From Streptomyces sp. CoH27 (GTDB taxonomy: Bacteria > Actinomycetota > Actinomycetes > Streptomycetales > Streptomycetaceae), in contig NZ_JAIQYY010000002.1 in the NCBI RefSeq assembly GCF_020181035.1, positions 403,219 through 467,218 of the forward strand: 64,000 bases of DNA. Reading direction: 5' to 3'. The translations under genes were made by a program, and so were the position numbers. The notes beneath the pieces were generated by a model that saw only the letters and a program-made list of their open reading frames with translations, did not search any database and had not been told where the DNA came from. This document shows positions 52,056 through 61,018 of the stretch, in pieces (positions within the stretch are counted from its first letter, which is position 1; every line of letters starts with the position of its first letter).

Positions 52056-53216
52056 GTGAGCACAGCGGACAGGGCCACAAGCAGGCGCAGGCGGCCGACG
52101 TTCGGCCCGGAACCGTGGCCTCATCCGGCACCGTCTGGCGAGTGGTCGTACGGGGACGTGTGGTTCGCCGTGGCGTGCGTGGTGGACTGCGGCGGCGACT
52201 GGGAGGCCTTCGATGTTCGCCTGACGCGGGAGCAGTCGGGTGGGGTGATGCGCGGGGCGTATCTGGAACCGTTGTGGAGTCATCTGGTGGATCTACGGGA
52301 GCGCCTTGCGGCGGACGGGCTCGGCGCGGGCGAGCTGGCCGGAGGCGCGGTACGTGATCCGAAGGTCGTCGCCCGGGCTCGTTCCAAGGTGTGGAAGCAG
52401 GCGCTGGAGGGGCGGGCGAAGACGGCGCCCATGCGCTGGACTCCGAGTCGGCGGCTGTCCGAGCGGGCTCTGACAGGGGCGTGGCCGCGCTTCCCGGTGT
52501 CGCCGCAGGGGCCGTACGAAGCATTCGCCGGGGTTGTGGATCTGGATCGGCATCATGGCCAGTGGGCGACGATGGCGGTGACAGAGGTTCTGGCCGCAGC
52601 CACCGGCGTGGGGGAAGCAGTCGGGGCGAGGTTGCTGGCTGTCCGCCGGGCCGCGTTGGCGTGCGGGCTGCGGGCGCTGCGGGTGTGCGACGACTCGTGC
52701 GGCACACTGGGCGAGTGGCTGCGCCGGGCGGTGGCCGAGTACGCCGCCGTCCCCTGGCGGCGGACGGCGATGCCCGCCGACGTGTTCTGGCAGGACTTCC
52801 TTGAGCTCCTCGTCGAGGTCGGTGATTTCGGCGGGGCGTACCGGCAGGAGGCCGAGCTGTTCCTGCACGCCGGGGTCGGCAGCGATGTGGACCTGGTGGA
52901 GACTCTGGCCCGTGCGCTTCACAGCGAGTACGCCTCGGCCCGCCTCGACTTCCGCGCTCGCGAGATCCTGGGCCTTCGCGCCTACGCCCAGGTCGCGGCC
53001 AGGGCGGTCGACCGGTTCGCCGCCACCGCGACCGTGCTGGGCTCCGAGGACTGGCAACCGCTGGAGGCCATGGTCTCCTACGCCCTGCAACGTGGTGACG
53101 CCGCGAGCGCCCGTGCCGTGCTCCGGGCGGCGGACCGGCCGGGGCTCCATCGGGACTGGGTACGGCGCCGGTCCATCGAACTGGCCCAGGAACTCGACGG
53201 GGAAGGGCTCACATGA
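52056..53216 (+). CDS. Conserved hypothetical protein, first of a coupled pair
   Basis: This 386-residue soluble protein is not recognised. The N-terminus is basic (TSRRRRPTFGPEPW), then WSYGDVWFAVACVVDCGGDW and a long alpha-helical body with Ala/Arg/Leu-rich helices (LGEWLRRAVAEYAAVPWRR, ASARAVLRAADRPGLHRD). No catalytic, membrane or signal motif is visible. The start is GTG at 52056, six bases after GACAAT, with no ribosome-binding site. The stop overlaps the next start (ATGA 53213-53216), so the two products are probably needed together. Confidence 0.65.
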   Translation: MSTADRATSRRRRPTFGPEPWPHPAPSGEWSYGDVWFAVACVVDCGGDWEAFDVRLTREQSGGVMRGAYLEPLWSHLVDLRERLAADGLGAGELAGGAVRDPKVVARARSKVWKQALEGRAKTAPMRWTPSRRLSERALTGAWPRFPVSPQGPYEAFAGVVDLDRHHGQWATMAVTEVLAAATGVGEAVGARLLAVRRAALACGLRALRVCDDSCGTLGEWLRRAVAEYAAVPWRRTAMPADVFWQDFLELLVEVGDFGGAYRQEAELFLHAGVGSDVDLVETLARALHSEYASARLDFRAREILGLRAYAQVAARAVDRFAATATVLGSEDWQPLEAMVSYALQRGDAASARAVLRAADRPGLHRDWVRRRSIELAQELDGEGLT

Positions 53217-54475
53217 CGCGGACAGGCGACACAAGGAAAGCGTGGGACCGGCTGCTCGGCTGGCTCCTGCCGGACGGCGGCCCAGCCGGCTCGCTCGCCC
53301 AGGAGGACATGGAGCGGTTCTGCTGGTACGAGCTGCCGGTCAAGTGGACGGCGGAGCCCGCCGAGTACCCGCACATCCTCACCGCCCTCGCCGAACTTCT
53401 CCAGGACGCCGGCCGGCCCCGGTCCGCGGCCGTCTGCACCTCGGAGACCACCCGCGAGATCCTCGCCGCATGGCAACACTCGCCTGATCAGGGGCGGGCC
53501 GCCTACCGGCGGGCGGTGGACGCCTCCCCGGTGACCCCGCCGGACACCGACCTGCTCACCTGGGGGCCGGTGATGGGCATCGACGAGGCCGTCGCCCGCA
53601 GCAACGCCTCCCGGCTGCTGGAGCAGGCGCTGGACGACGGCGCACTGGTGCCCGGCACCCGCGGCTACGCCGCCGCACGCATCGAGCACGTGGAGCGCTG
53701 GCTCACCACCCCGCATCCCGCGCACGATGGACGCACCCCGCTCGATGCCGTCCACAGCGAGCGCCGCCGCACCTGGGCCGAGGCCCCACCCGACGCCCGG
53801 CGTCGTCTGCGCGGCACCGTGATGGACCTGCTGAGCGTGGCGCCCGAGACGGCCGCCGACACGGCCGAACCCCTGCGCTGGCTACTGGAGGCGGTAGGCG
53901 ACGGGGTGACGCTGACCCAGGCCGGCTACCTGCCGCGGACTCTGGTCATCGAGGCCGCCGAGCGCTACGACTGGTATCTGCCGGGCATGGTGCCGCGCAC
54001 CGAGCACGACGTCGTTCGCCTCGCCGAACTGCATGAACTGGCCCGCGCGGCTCGGCTGCTCGCCAAGCGGCACCGGAAGCTTTCCCTGACCGCCCGCGGC
54101 CGACGACACCTCGCCGACCCGGCCCTGCTGCAGGCCACGGCCGCCAGCGCGTGGTTCGGCGACGGTGTCCGAGCCGAACTCGCCGAAGCCGCGGCCGCGG
54201 CCCTGCTCGGCGGGGAACTCACGCTCGACGACCTCACCGCCGCCGTGCACACCCTGGCCGCCGAGGCGTTCACCCTCGCCGACGGCAGCACCCCGCGGCC
54301 CGAGGACACCCTCCACTTCCTGTGGCAGTGGCTGCGTCCCGGCGAGGCTCTCGGCTTCCTGGCATACCGTGACCGCCGCCGCTCCACGATCTGCCTCACC
54401 CCCACCGGCCGAGTCGCCGCCCTCACCGCGCTCCGAGAACGTGCCCACGCCCCGCGGACCGCACCCTGGACGTGA
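53213..54475 (+). CDS. Conserved hypothetical protein with winged-helix-like segments, second of the pair
   Basis: This 420-residue protein is not assigned to a family with certainty. The middle part LLEAVGDGVTLTQAGYLPRT then LARAARLLAKRHRKLSLTAR resembles the C-terminal winged-helix region of proteins annotated as plasmid pRiA4b ORF-3-like. A second such block near the end (LAYRDRRRSTICLTPTGRVA) hints at tandem winged helices and nucleic-acid binding. The start overlaps the previous stop. Its stop is nine bases from that of the broken helicase-domain gene on the other strand. Confidence 0.65.
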   Translation: MTRTGDTRKAWDRLLGWLLPDGGPAGSLAQEDMERFCWYELPVKWTAEPAEYPHILTALAELLQDAGRPRSAAVCTSETTREILAAWQHSPDQGRAAYRRAVDASPVTPPDTDLLTWGPVMGIDEAVARSNASRLLEQALDDGALVPGTRGYAAARIEHVERWLTTPHPAHDGRTPLDAVHSERRRTWAEAPPDARRRLRGTVMDLLSVAPETAADTAEPLRWLLEAVGDGVTLTQAGYLPRTLVIEAAERYDWYLPGMVPRTEHDVVRLAELHELARAARLLAKRHRKLSLTARGRRHLADPALLQATAASAWFGDGVRAELAEAAAAALLGGELTLDDLTAAVHTLAAEAFTLADGSTPRPEDTLHFLWQWLRPGEALGFLAYRDRRRSTICLTPTGRVAALTALRERAHAPRTAPWT

Positions 54476-54484
54476 TCTTCCCGC

Positions 54485-55785
54485 TCAGGTCCGGGCGGGC
54501 AGTACGCAACCGAGTTTCAGCAGCGCGGCGCGGACGGCCGGCAGGTCGCCGGGGGCCACCATGAGATGCCTTGGGCCGATCCGGGAGCACAGCGCACCCG
54601 CCCTGCGGTCCTGCGCGATCATCACCGCCTGCGCCTCGTCCACGCACTCCAGCAGGTGGCACGTACCCAGATCCCGTACCTTCTCGGCGCGGGAGGCGGC
54701 GTCGGCCAGCAAAGCCGTGACGGTCTGCGGCAGTTCCTCTCCTGTGCTGGTCTGGGCGAGGAAGCGGCGCAGCTCCTCCAGACCTCGGCCCGCGTGGAGG
54801 GCCTTCAGCAGGGAGGCGGTGGACAGCGTCCAGACACGGTCGGTGGACCGGGTGGCGAACGCGTCGAGCAGCAGCGCCTCGGCGGGGGCCAGGCCGCCCG
54901 GTGCCACGATGTCGAAGTTCGGCAGGACTCTGACCGGGCTCCGCTACCCGGCGGCGGGTGCCGGACCCGGCTCGTACTCGTCGGTGCGCCCCGTCGCGTA
55001 CGCCCCGAGCGGGTTCAACCGGATGGCGAGCAGCCCGTCGTAGCGGCTGAGCCGCTGAAGCCAGTCGGCACCCCACATGTGGCGAAAGTCGTCCGGGTCG
55101 ATGTACTGGACGTCAACGAGGCCGAGGGTGGCCGCGTACTCGAACAGCACACACAGGGTGTAGCGGCCCTGTAGCACCAGCCAGTCGTGGTGTCCGTCGT
55201 AGCCGAGGCTGCCGTGCTGCGCGTCCTCCAGGTACAGCGTCCACAGCGCCCGCTCGAAACGCACCAGGTACGGGTCATGTCCTGCGGTACGCATCGCCTT
55301 GAACAGCTCATCCACCGCCATCCATTCCCCTGAAGGGCGCCACTCGGCGAGCGCCGCACCCACCGCCTTGCGGCGCGGGCCGGCCGCGCTGAGGACGTTC
55401 GCCGCGCGCTGCCCCTTGACCGCCTCGATGCGGCTGAACTCGTCCAGTACCCCGTGGCTCAGCCAGCGCCGCCCCAGGTGCCGGATCGTCTCGTGGGCGG
55501 GCGCGGCCAGCGCCTTGCGGCCCCGCGTGGTCAACTCCAGTCGACCGCCGATAGTTCGGCAAGACCGCCGGCCTGGAGCAGCAGCGGCCAGGCGAATGCC
55601 CTGACCGCCTCGCCCTCGTAGAAGTCACTGCCGGTGAGGACCTCGCCCAGTGCGCGGAGGGTGGCCGCTGAGGGGCGCTTCGTCTTGTCGCCGCACCGCA
55701 GCCTGCCCGCGGCAACCAGCTGCAGCACGGCCGCGAGCTCCGTTCTTGCATCGTGCTCCATCGCCCGCTCGGTCCACACCGCCAC
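54485..55785 (-). pseudogene. Helicase-associated (XPB N-terminal-like) domain protein, frameshift plus in-frame stop
   Basis: Three segments form one gene. The first (55785-55531) ends LLLQAGGLAELSAVDWS at TGA, but one base earlier the frame GRLELTTRGRKALA is intact, so one base was lost near 55550-55556. The second runs HETIRHLGRRWLSHGVLDEF, MAVDELFKAMRTAGH, LGYDGHHDWLVLQGRYTLCV to PAPAAG and an amber TAG at 54944-54946. Past it, in the same frame, comes RSPVRVLPNFDIVAPGGLAP, then DRVWTLSTASLLKAL and HLMVAPGDLPAVRAALLKLG. The whole resembles proteins with the helicase-associated XPB/Ssl2-like domain. Function is probably lost, unless stop read-through or sequencing error is involved. Confidence 0.75.
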
Positions 55786-55913
55786 AGCCCGCTCCTCCCC
55801 GCCACGGCTCGCCTCGGCTCACCCTATGACGTTTGATTGCTGCCTCCGGTCGGCTCCGCTGCCGTGGTCCATCCGCGTCCGAGCCCACCCGCGGCGGCGA
55901 TAGGGTCCGCCGT

Positions 55914-57044
55914 GTGAGCGAGTACCAGTACTACGAGTTCCAGGCCCTCGACCGGCCGCTCAGCCGCGAGGAACAGGAGCAGCTGAGGGCCATCTCCACC
56001 CGGGCCCGGATCACCGCCACCAGCTTCACCAACACCTACAACTGGGGCGACCTGAGCGCCAATCCGCGCAAAATGGTCGAGCGCTACTTCGACGCCCACC
56101 TGTACGTGACCAATTGGGGCACCCACCGGTTGATGCTCCGCCTACCCAAGGAGACCTTGGCCCTGCCGGCGGCGCGGCCGTACTGTCTCGACCACCACAT
56201 CGAGGCCTGGACCACCCGCACCCACCTCCTGCTCGACCTGACCAGCGAGGACGAGGGCGGCGACTGGATCGAGGGCGCCGACGACTCGCTGTCCGCCCTC
56301 ATCGGCGTACGCGACGAACTCACCACCGGCGACCTGCGCCCCCTCTACCTGGCCTGGCTCTCAGCGCTCGCCGCCTGGGAACTCGAAGACGACGACGAAG
56401 AGGAGTACCGGACCTGCCCCGAACCGCCCGTCCCGGCCGGGCTCGGCGAACTGACCGCCCCGCAGCGGGCGCTCGCGGATTTCCTTCGCGTGGACGACGA
56501 CCTGCTGGCAGTCGCGGCCCAGGCCAGTCCCGCCGCATCCAAGAAGCTGACCAGGCCTGCGAAGAAGGAACTCGCCCCGCTGATCGCCGCAATGCCCCAG
56601 AAGGAGAAGGACGCTCTGCTGCTGCGGCTCGCCCTCGGCCCGGAACCCGGGCTGCACACCGAACTCCTGCACCGCCTGCGCGGCGCCGACGCCCCCACCA
56701 CGGTCCCCGGGCGCCGGTCCGCCGCCCACCTCCTGGACGCCGCCCACACCCTGCGCACCGAACGCCGACAGCGCGCCGAACACGAACGGGCCACCGCCCG
56801 CGCCCGGCATCTGACCGCTCTCGCAGGCGAGGCCGAATCCGTCTGGCAGCAGATCGAGGCGCACATCGCCACCAAGAAGACCAGCTGCTACGACCAGGCC
56901 GTCAGCCTCCTCGCGGAACTGCGCGACGCCTACGCCCACGCCCGACAGCACACCGACTTCCACCAGCGCCTGGCCCGCCTGCGCGAGGACTACCAGCGCC
57001 GCCCCGGCCTCATCCACCGCCTCGACCGCCACGGCCTCCGATAG
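55914..57044 (+). CDS. Conserved hypothetical protein (YYEF-type N-terminus)
   Basis: This 376-residue soluble protein begins SEYQYYEFQALDRPLSREEQ, then LRAISTRARITATSFTNTYN, DLSANPRKMVERYFDAHLYV and NWGTHRLMLRLPKETL. This N-terminal block of about 150 residues looks well conserved but is of unknown function. The second half is helical with a charged coiled-coil-like stretch (residues 300-370, RTERRQRAEHERATARARHL). No catalytic motif is evident. The start is GTG at 55914, seven bases after TAGGGT (55901-55906). It is divergent from the helicase-domain pseudogene. Confidence 0.7.
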   Translation: MSEYQYYEFQALDRPLSREEQEQLRAISTRARITATSFTNTYNWGDLSANPRKMVERYFDAHLYVTNWGTHRLMLRLPKETLALPAARPYCLDHHIEAWTTRTHLLLDLTSEDEGGDWIEGADDSLSALIGVRDELTTGDLRPLYLAWLSALAAWELEDDDEEEYRTCPEPPVPAGLGELTAPQRALADFLRVDDDLLAVAAQASPAASKKLTRPAKKELAPLIAAMPQKEKDALLLRLALGPEPGLHTELLHRLRGADAPTTVPGRRSAAHLLDAAHTLRTERRQRAEHERATARARHLTALAGEAESVWQQIEAHIATKKTSCYDQAVSLLAELRDAYAHARQHTDFHQRLARLREDYQRRPGLIHRLDRHGLR

Positions 57045-57084
57045 GCCGCCTCGTCCCGGCACCGATCGAGCCGCGTTGCGCCCT

Positions 57085-57100
57085 CCTCACCTCAGTGAGG
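57085..57100 (+). terminator. Small hairpin after the YYEF gene
   Basis: CCTCAC - CTCA - GTGAGG forms a 6-bp stem 41 bases after the stop at 57044. It is a weak terminator candidate. Confidence 0.35.
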
Positions 57101-57309
57101 CAACGTGAGCGCCTGAACGTGCACGGCCCCATGGAGCGCTGAGACTCCACGACGATCTCCTTCCTCCGGTTCGCAGAGCCCCGGCCGCGAAGGAGTGAGG
57201 GTGCTGTGGAAGTCGTAGTCGCGGCTGTCGTACCAGCTGGGCACTGCCCGGCACTGCTTCCATTTGCTGACGCACCGTTGTGCGGCACTCCCCCGGTGGT
57301 AAGGGCTGC

Positions 57310-57973
57310 CGACCCCGTCCGGAACCCGCACCGGGAAGGGCAGCGCTGGGTGCTGAACACGGTCCGGGCGATCCTCGCCAATCCCCGCTACACCGGCCGG
57401 CAAGTCTGGAACCGCCAGCGTACCGATCACGACCTCGTGGACCCCGCGAACACCACTCTGGGCCATCACGATGTCATGCGCTGGAACACCCCCACCGACT
57501 GGATCATCTCCGCCCGGCCCGCCCATCCGGCGCTGGTCAGCGAGGTCGACTTCATCACCGTCCAGAACCTGCGCACCCGCCGGGAGACCACATCCGGGCA
57601 CACCTACCTCCTGACAGGACTGCTGTGCTGCGGCATTTGCGGCCGCCGCATGGAATCCCACTGGACCCACCACCGTCCCGGTTACCGGTGCCGCCACGGT
57701 CACACGAGCGCCACCCGGCCCGACCCCGGCCGCGCCCTCAACGCCTACCTGCGCGAAGACCACGTTCTGCCGCACCTGGCGGCTCTGCACCTCCGCCTCA
57801 CCAGCCGCCTGGGTCGCCCCGGGTCGGCGTCCGTGAGCCGTGACGCGGTGCAACCCACACCCGCCCAGGCGATCGCCCACCTCCGCAGCGAGGAGATCAC
57901 CCTGGCCTACGACCCCGCGGCCAGGACCCTGACCGCGGACACACCCCAGGCAGAAAGGATCACCATCAGCTGA
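57310..57973 (+). pseudogene. Large serine recombinase, C-terminal part only
   Basis: The reading frame contains PVRNPHREGQRWVLNTVRAI then LANPRYTGRQVWNRQRTD (Recombinase domain), a zinc ribbon LLCCGICGRRMESHWTHH then GYRCRHGH (Cys-x2-Cys), and a beta-rich tail LAYDPAARTLTADTPQ ending at TGA 57971-57973. The N-terminal resolvase domain with the catalytic Ser (about 150 residues) and much of the linker are absent, so it cannot recombine DNA. Full-length proteins are about 450-600 residues. The last 112 bases recur at 35809-35920. A tRNA-Leu gene lies 142 bases downstream, a common integration target. Confidence 0.85.
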
Positions 57974-58038
57974 CCAAACCCACCACTGAAACGTCGACGA
58001 AGGGAGAGAAGCCGCATCGAAGGCACCGCAACGACGAA

Positions 58039-58070
58039 CACCCGCCCCGGCCAAGAGCCGGAGACGGGTG
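58039..58070 (-). terminator. Hairpin downstream of tRNA-Leu
   Basis: A 14-base stem with a mismatch (CACCCGCCCCGGCC / GCCGGAGACGGGTG region) lies 44 bases beyond the tRNA 3' end on its strand. It probably terminates the tRNA transcript, and possibly the recombinase transcript from the other side. Confidence 0.5.
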
Positions 58071-58114
58071 CCGATTACCCCTGCCCGGAAACCGGGCGCC
58101 GTGGGGGAACTCTG

Positions 58115-58199
58115 TGTCCGAGGGGGGACTTGAACCCCCACGCCCGATAAAGGGCACTAGCACCTCAAGCTAGCGCGTCTGCCATTCCGCCACCCGGAC
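58115..58199 (-). tRNA. tRNA-Leu (anticodon GAG)
   Basis: This 85-base type II tRNA reads from 58199 leftward. The acceptor stem GTCCGGG pairs with CTCGGAC (one G-U pair), with A as discriminator and no encoded CCA. The anticodon stem CTAGC/GCTAG encloses the loop TTGAGGT with anticodon GAG. A long variable arm follows, and the T arm contains GGTTCAAGTCC. It would decode CUC and CUU leucine codons, CUC being very common in this GC-rich genome. The gene lies beside the recombinase remnant. Confidence 0.96.
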
Positions 58200-58967
58200 T
58201 AGGTGTCTGCCGCCTTTCCGGGGGTGTTCCCCGCGGCGACATGGACAACAATACCAAGGTTTCGGAGTGCGTTTCACCTGCGTATCCGTGCCCTGGGCGG
58301 CGGCCCGGACCGGCGGGCCACCGAGATCACCGATGATATACAGAATGCGAGATCCCGTGTACACGGTGTGAGAGTCAGGGGCACCGGGAGCGCAGCACCC
58401 CTCCCCCGTGCCAGGTCTTGAAGGCGCGGATCTGCGGGTCGAGCCGGTCGTAGACGGCCCGGTCGTCCGTGGCGAGTGTGGCGACGAGCGCGCCACTGGA
58501 GGCCTTCCTCGTCGTGCTGTTCCGGATGCACTGCGCCCACGCCTGCCTCACCGACCAGGTGCCGCCCGACCGCCCTTCGCGGCGGCTGCTCCCGATGTGC
58601 GGCAACGGGCGCGTTCCCGGTGTGCGCCCTCTCCACTCCCCGGGTGCTCCAGGGCACCGGTGTGGTCTTCGGCATCGGCCTCCTGCGGATGGTCGTCGTG
58701 CACACCGCCCTGCACACCCGCACCCACGGCCGTCCGGTCCGCCACCGGGCGGTCGCCGCGCCGTTCGCCCTCGCCACCGCCGCGGCCGGCGTCCGCATAC
58801 CGGTCTACGGCGAACTCCCGCCGCTGGTCGCCGTGTTGACGGTGATGCCGACGATGGAGACCCGGCACTGCGCCACGGCGGCGCCGAACCCCGGGCCCGA
58901 AGGCTCCGGGCACCCGGAGGCCGGGCCGACCGGAAGCTGACGGCGCCCGGGGGCAACTGGCGCCCGG
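58200..58967 (+). other. Region with a possible membrane-protein remnant
   Basis: The first 450 bases show no supported gene. From about 58650 to 58940 a plus-strand frame reads GVVFGIGLLRMVVVHTALHT, AVAAPFALATAAAGVRI and ELPPLVAVLTVMPTMETRH, hydrophobic stretches like the last two helices of a membrane protein (LtrA-like at best). Upstream the frame loses coding character. It ends at TGA 58938-58940, 27 bases from the converging GntR stop. Confidence 0.35.
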
Positions 58968-59645
58968 TCAGGACTCGTTGCGTTGGTGGTACGAGTGCCG
59001 GGTGTGCTCGGTGTGCTCGCGCATCAGCCGGCCGGCCTTCTGCTCGTCCCGTTCCTTGATCGCGAAGACCAGGTCGGAGTGCTCGCTCCAGGAGGTACCG
59101 CCGCGCAGCTTGGCGACAGGGGTGTAGTACCAGCGGACCCGGCGGTCGACCTGGGCGGCCAGCTCGGCGAGGACCGCGTTGCCGGCCAGCTCCATGACCT
59201 TGGCATGGAAGGCCGCGTTCAGCGCCACCGCGCTGGTCACGTCGTTCTTGACGATCGCCGCCCGGCCCGCCTTGACGATGTCGAAGAGAGCCTCGACACC
59301 CTTCGCGTCGGCGTCGCGGGCCGCCAGCCGGGCCGCCTCGGCCTCCAGGAGGGTGCGGACCGTGAGCAGCTGGTCGGCCTCCTCCTCGGTCGGCTCGTGC
59401 ACGAACGCCCCCTGCGCGGGACGCAGATCGACCCAGCCCTCGGTGTTGAGCCGCTGCAGCGCCTCACGCACCGGCTGGCGGGAGACACCGAGATGCCCGG
59501 CCAGCTCGTTCTCGACCAGATGCCGGCCGGGCTGCAGGGCGCGAGTGGTGATCAGCTCCAGCAGGGCCTCGTAGACGCGCTCACGCAGCGGGCCGGGGCG
59601 TTCCAGCTTGGGCACGGCCCCCTGCGGCAGTCCGGTCGGCAACAT
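58968..59645 (-). CDS. GntR-family regulator, FCD subfamily
   Basis: This 225-residue regulator has a winged-helix domain (residues 18-85: LRERVYEALLELITTRAL, HLGVSRQPVREALQRLNTEG, VDLRPAQGAFVHEP). The all-helical FCD ligand domain (90-220: TVRTLLEAEAARLAARD, NAAFHAKVMELAGN, HSDLVFAIKERDEQKAGRLM) carries His residues that usually bind a metal and a carboxylate ligand. The start is ATG at 59645 with AGGAGGGG nine bases upstream. A triple 7-bp repeat lies 71-91 bases upstream and may be its own operator. Neighbours on the same strand (KASIII, OxlT-like transporter) could be targets. Confidence 0.9.
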   Translation of the reverse strand: MLPTGLPQGAVPKLERPGPLRERVYEALLELITTRALQPGRHLVENELAGHLGVSRQPVREALQRLNTEGWVDLRPAQGAFVHEPTEEEADQLLTVRTLLEAEAARLAARDADAKGVEALFDIVKAGRAAIVKNDVTSAVALNAAFHAKVMELAGNAVLAELAAQVDRRVRWYYTPVAKLRGGTSWSEHSDLVFAIKERDEQKAGRLMREHTEHTRHSYHQRNES

Positions 59646-59715
59646 CGCGATCCCCCTCCTGGGCAGGACTGGCGCGTGGGCGCTGACGCTCAGGTATCGA
59701 TCGATTGCGGCTTTT

Positions 59716-59736
59716 GTCTACAGTCTACGGTGTACA
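59716..59736. promoter_or_regulatory. Triple 7-bp repeat, probable GntR operator
   Basis: GTCTACA, GTCTACG and GTGTACA follow each other without gaps, giving TGT...ACA ends like FadR/FCD operators. The site is upstream of the gntR start and downstream of the KASIII stop, so autoregulation is likely. Confidence 0.5.
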
Positions 59737-59804
59737 GAATGCAGGCCCGTTCTCCGAACTTCCTGTCGATTGCATACACAGACCCGGTGCACCCGACGCC
59801 CCGC

Positions 59805-60752
59805 TCACGGGCAGCGTACGACCTGCCCGGCGTACGACAGGTTGCCTCCGAAGCCGAACAGCAGCACCGGATCGCCGCCGCGCAGCGCGCCCTGCTCGAT
59901 CAGCTTGGAAAAGGCGAGCGGGATGCTGGCCGCCGAGGTGTTGCCGGATTCGGTGACATCGCGGGCCACCACGGCGTTGACGGCGCCGAGCTTCTCGGCG
60001 AGGGGTTCGATGATGCGCAGGTTGGCCTGGTGCAGGACGACACCGGCGAGGTCCGCCGGCGCCACCCCGGCCTTCTCGCAGGCCTGGCGGGCGATGGCCG
60101 GCAGCTGGGTGGTGGCCCAGCGGTAGACGCTCTGCCCCTCCTGCGCGAACCGCGGCGGCGTGCCCTCGATCCGCACCGCGTTCCCCATCTGCGGCACCGA
60201 TCCCCACAGCACCGGCCCGATCCCGGGCTCCTCCCCCGTGCCGCACGCCTCCACGACGGCGGCCCCGGCCCCGTCGCCGACAAGGACACAGGTGGAGCGG
60301 TCGGTCCAGTCGGTGACGTCGGACATCTTGTCGGCGCCGATGACCAGCGCCCTGGTCGCGGCGCCCGCCCGGACCGTGTGGTCGGCGGTGGCGAGGGCGT
60401 GGGTGAACCCGGCGCACACCACGTTCACGTCCATCGCGGCCGGCCCCGGAATGCCGAGCCGGGCCGCGACCCGGGCGGCGGTGTTCGGGGAGCGGTCGAT
60501 CGCCGTGGAGGTGGCGACGAGGACCAGGTCGATGTCGCCGGGGGTCAGCCCGGCGGCCGCCAGCGCTTTGGCGGCGGCGTGCGCGGCCAGCTCGTCGACC
60601 GGTTCGTCCGGCCCGGCGATGTGCCGGGTACGGATCCCCACCCTGCTGCGGATCCACTCGTCGCTCGTGTCGACCATGCCGGCCAGATCGTCGTTGGTGA
60701 GCACTCTGGCCGGCTGGTAGTGACCGATGGCGGCGATGCGCGAGCCGTGCAT
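59805..60752 (-). CDS. 3-oxoacyl-ACP synthase III-like enzyme (KASIII/FabH family)
   Basis: This 315-residue thiolase-fold enzyme has its catalytic triad visible: Cys in MDVNVVCAGFTHAL (about residue 112), His in VVLHQANLRII (about 240) and Asn in SGNTSAASIPLA (about 270). GFGGNLSYAG closes the fold. KASIII condenses acyl-CoA with malonyl-ACP to start fatty acid or polyketide chains. The essential fabH usually sits with fabD-acpP-fabF; this lone copy is more likely a secondary paralogue. The start is ATG at 60752 with GAGGGGA upstream. It lies between a GntR regulator and a transporter pair. Confidence 0.9.
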   Translation of the reverse strand: MHGSRIAAIGHYQPARVLTNDDLAGMVDTSDEWIRSRVGIRTRHIAGPDEPVDELAAHAAAKALAAAGLTPGDIDLVLVATSTAIDRSPNTAARVAARLGIPGPAAMDVNVVCAGFTHALATADHTVRAGAATRALVIGADKMSDVTDWTDRSTCVLVGDGAGAAVVEACGTGEEPGIGPVLWGSVPQMGNAVRIEGTPPRFAQEGQSVYRWATTQLPAIARQACEKAGVAPADLAGVVLHQANLRIIEPLAEKLGAVNAVVARDVTESGNTSAASIPLAFSKLIEQGALRGGDPVLLFGFGGNLSYAGQVVRCP

Positions 60753-60889
60753 GGCGGGGATCCCCTCGTGCCGTAGGTAGCGGGATCCACCAGTCTGAAC
60801 AGTGACTGGCGAGTACGGCGGCAGGTGAAGCCACAGGAATCGGGAGCCCCGGTTGTCGGCTTCGCGCAGACCTTCGGACGCCCGAGGAT

Positions 60890-61018
60890 TCACCCCGTGA
60901 ACAGCTGGGTCGCCTTCCGTACGAGCTCGTAGACCCCGTAGGCGAGCGGCGCCGTCACCCACAGCCAGGCCAGGGCGATCAGTCCCCGTCGGCTAGGCGG
61001 GCTGCTGTCGCTGGGCAT
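60890..61018 (-). CDS. MFS transporter small subunit (42 residues)
   Basis: A 42-codon gene starts at ATG 61016-61018 inside the 3' end of the MFS gene, overlapping it by 26 bases, and stops at 60890. The product has a polar N-terminus (MPSDSSPPSRRG), one membrane helix (LIALAWLWVTAPLAYGVYEL) and a basic end (VRKATQLFTG). This matches the tiny proteins annotated as MFS small subunit next to OxlT-like transporters. Coupled translation suggests it assembles with that transporter. Confidence 0.8.
   Translation of the reverse strand: MPSDSSPPSRRGLIALAWLWVTAPLAYGVYELVRKATQLFTG

Noticed and set aside
54165..55174. Plus-strand frames antisense to the helicase-domain pseudogene
   Set aside because: Low-complexity Arg/Pro/Ser-rich shadows. 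The minus strand carries clear family sequence.
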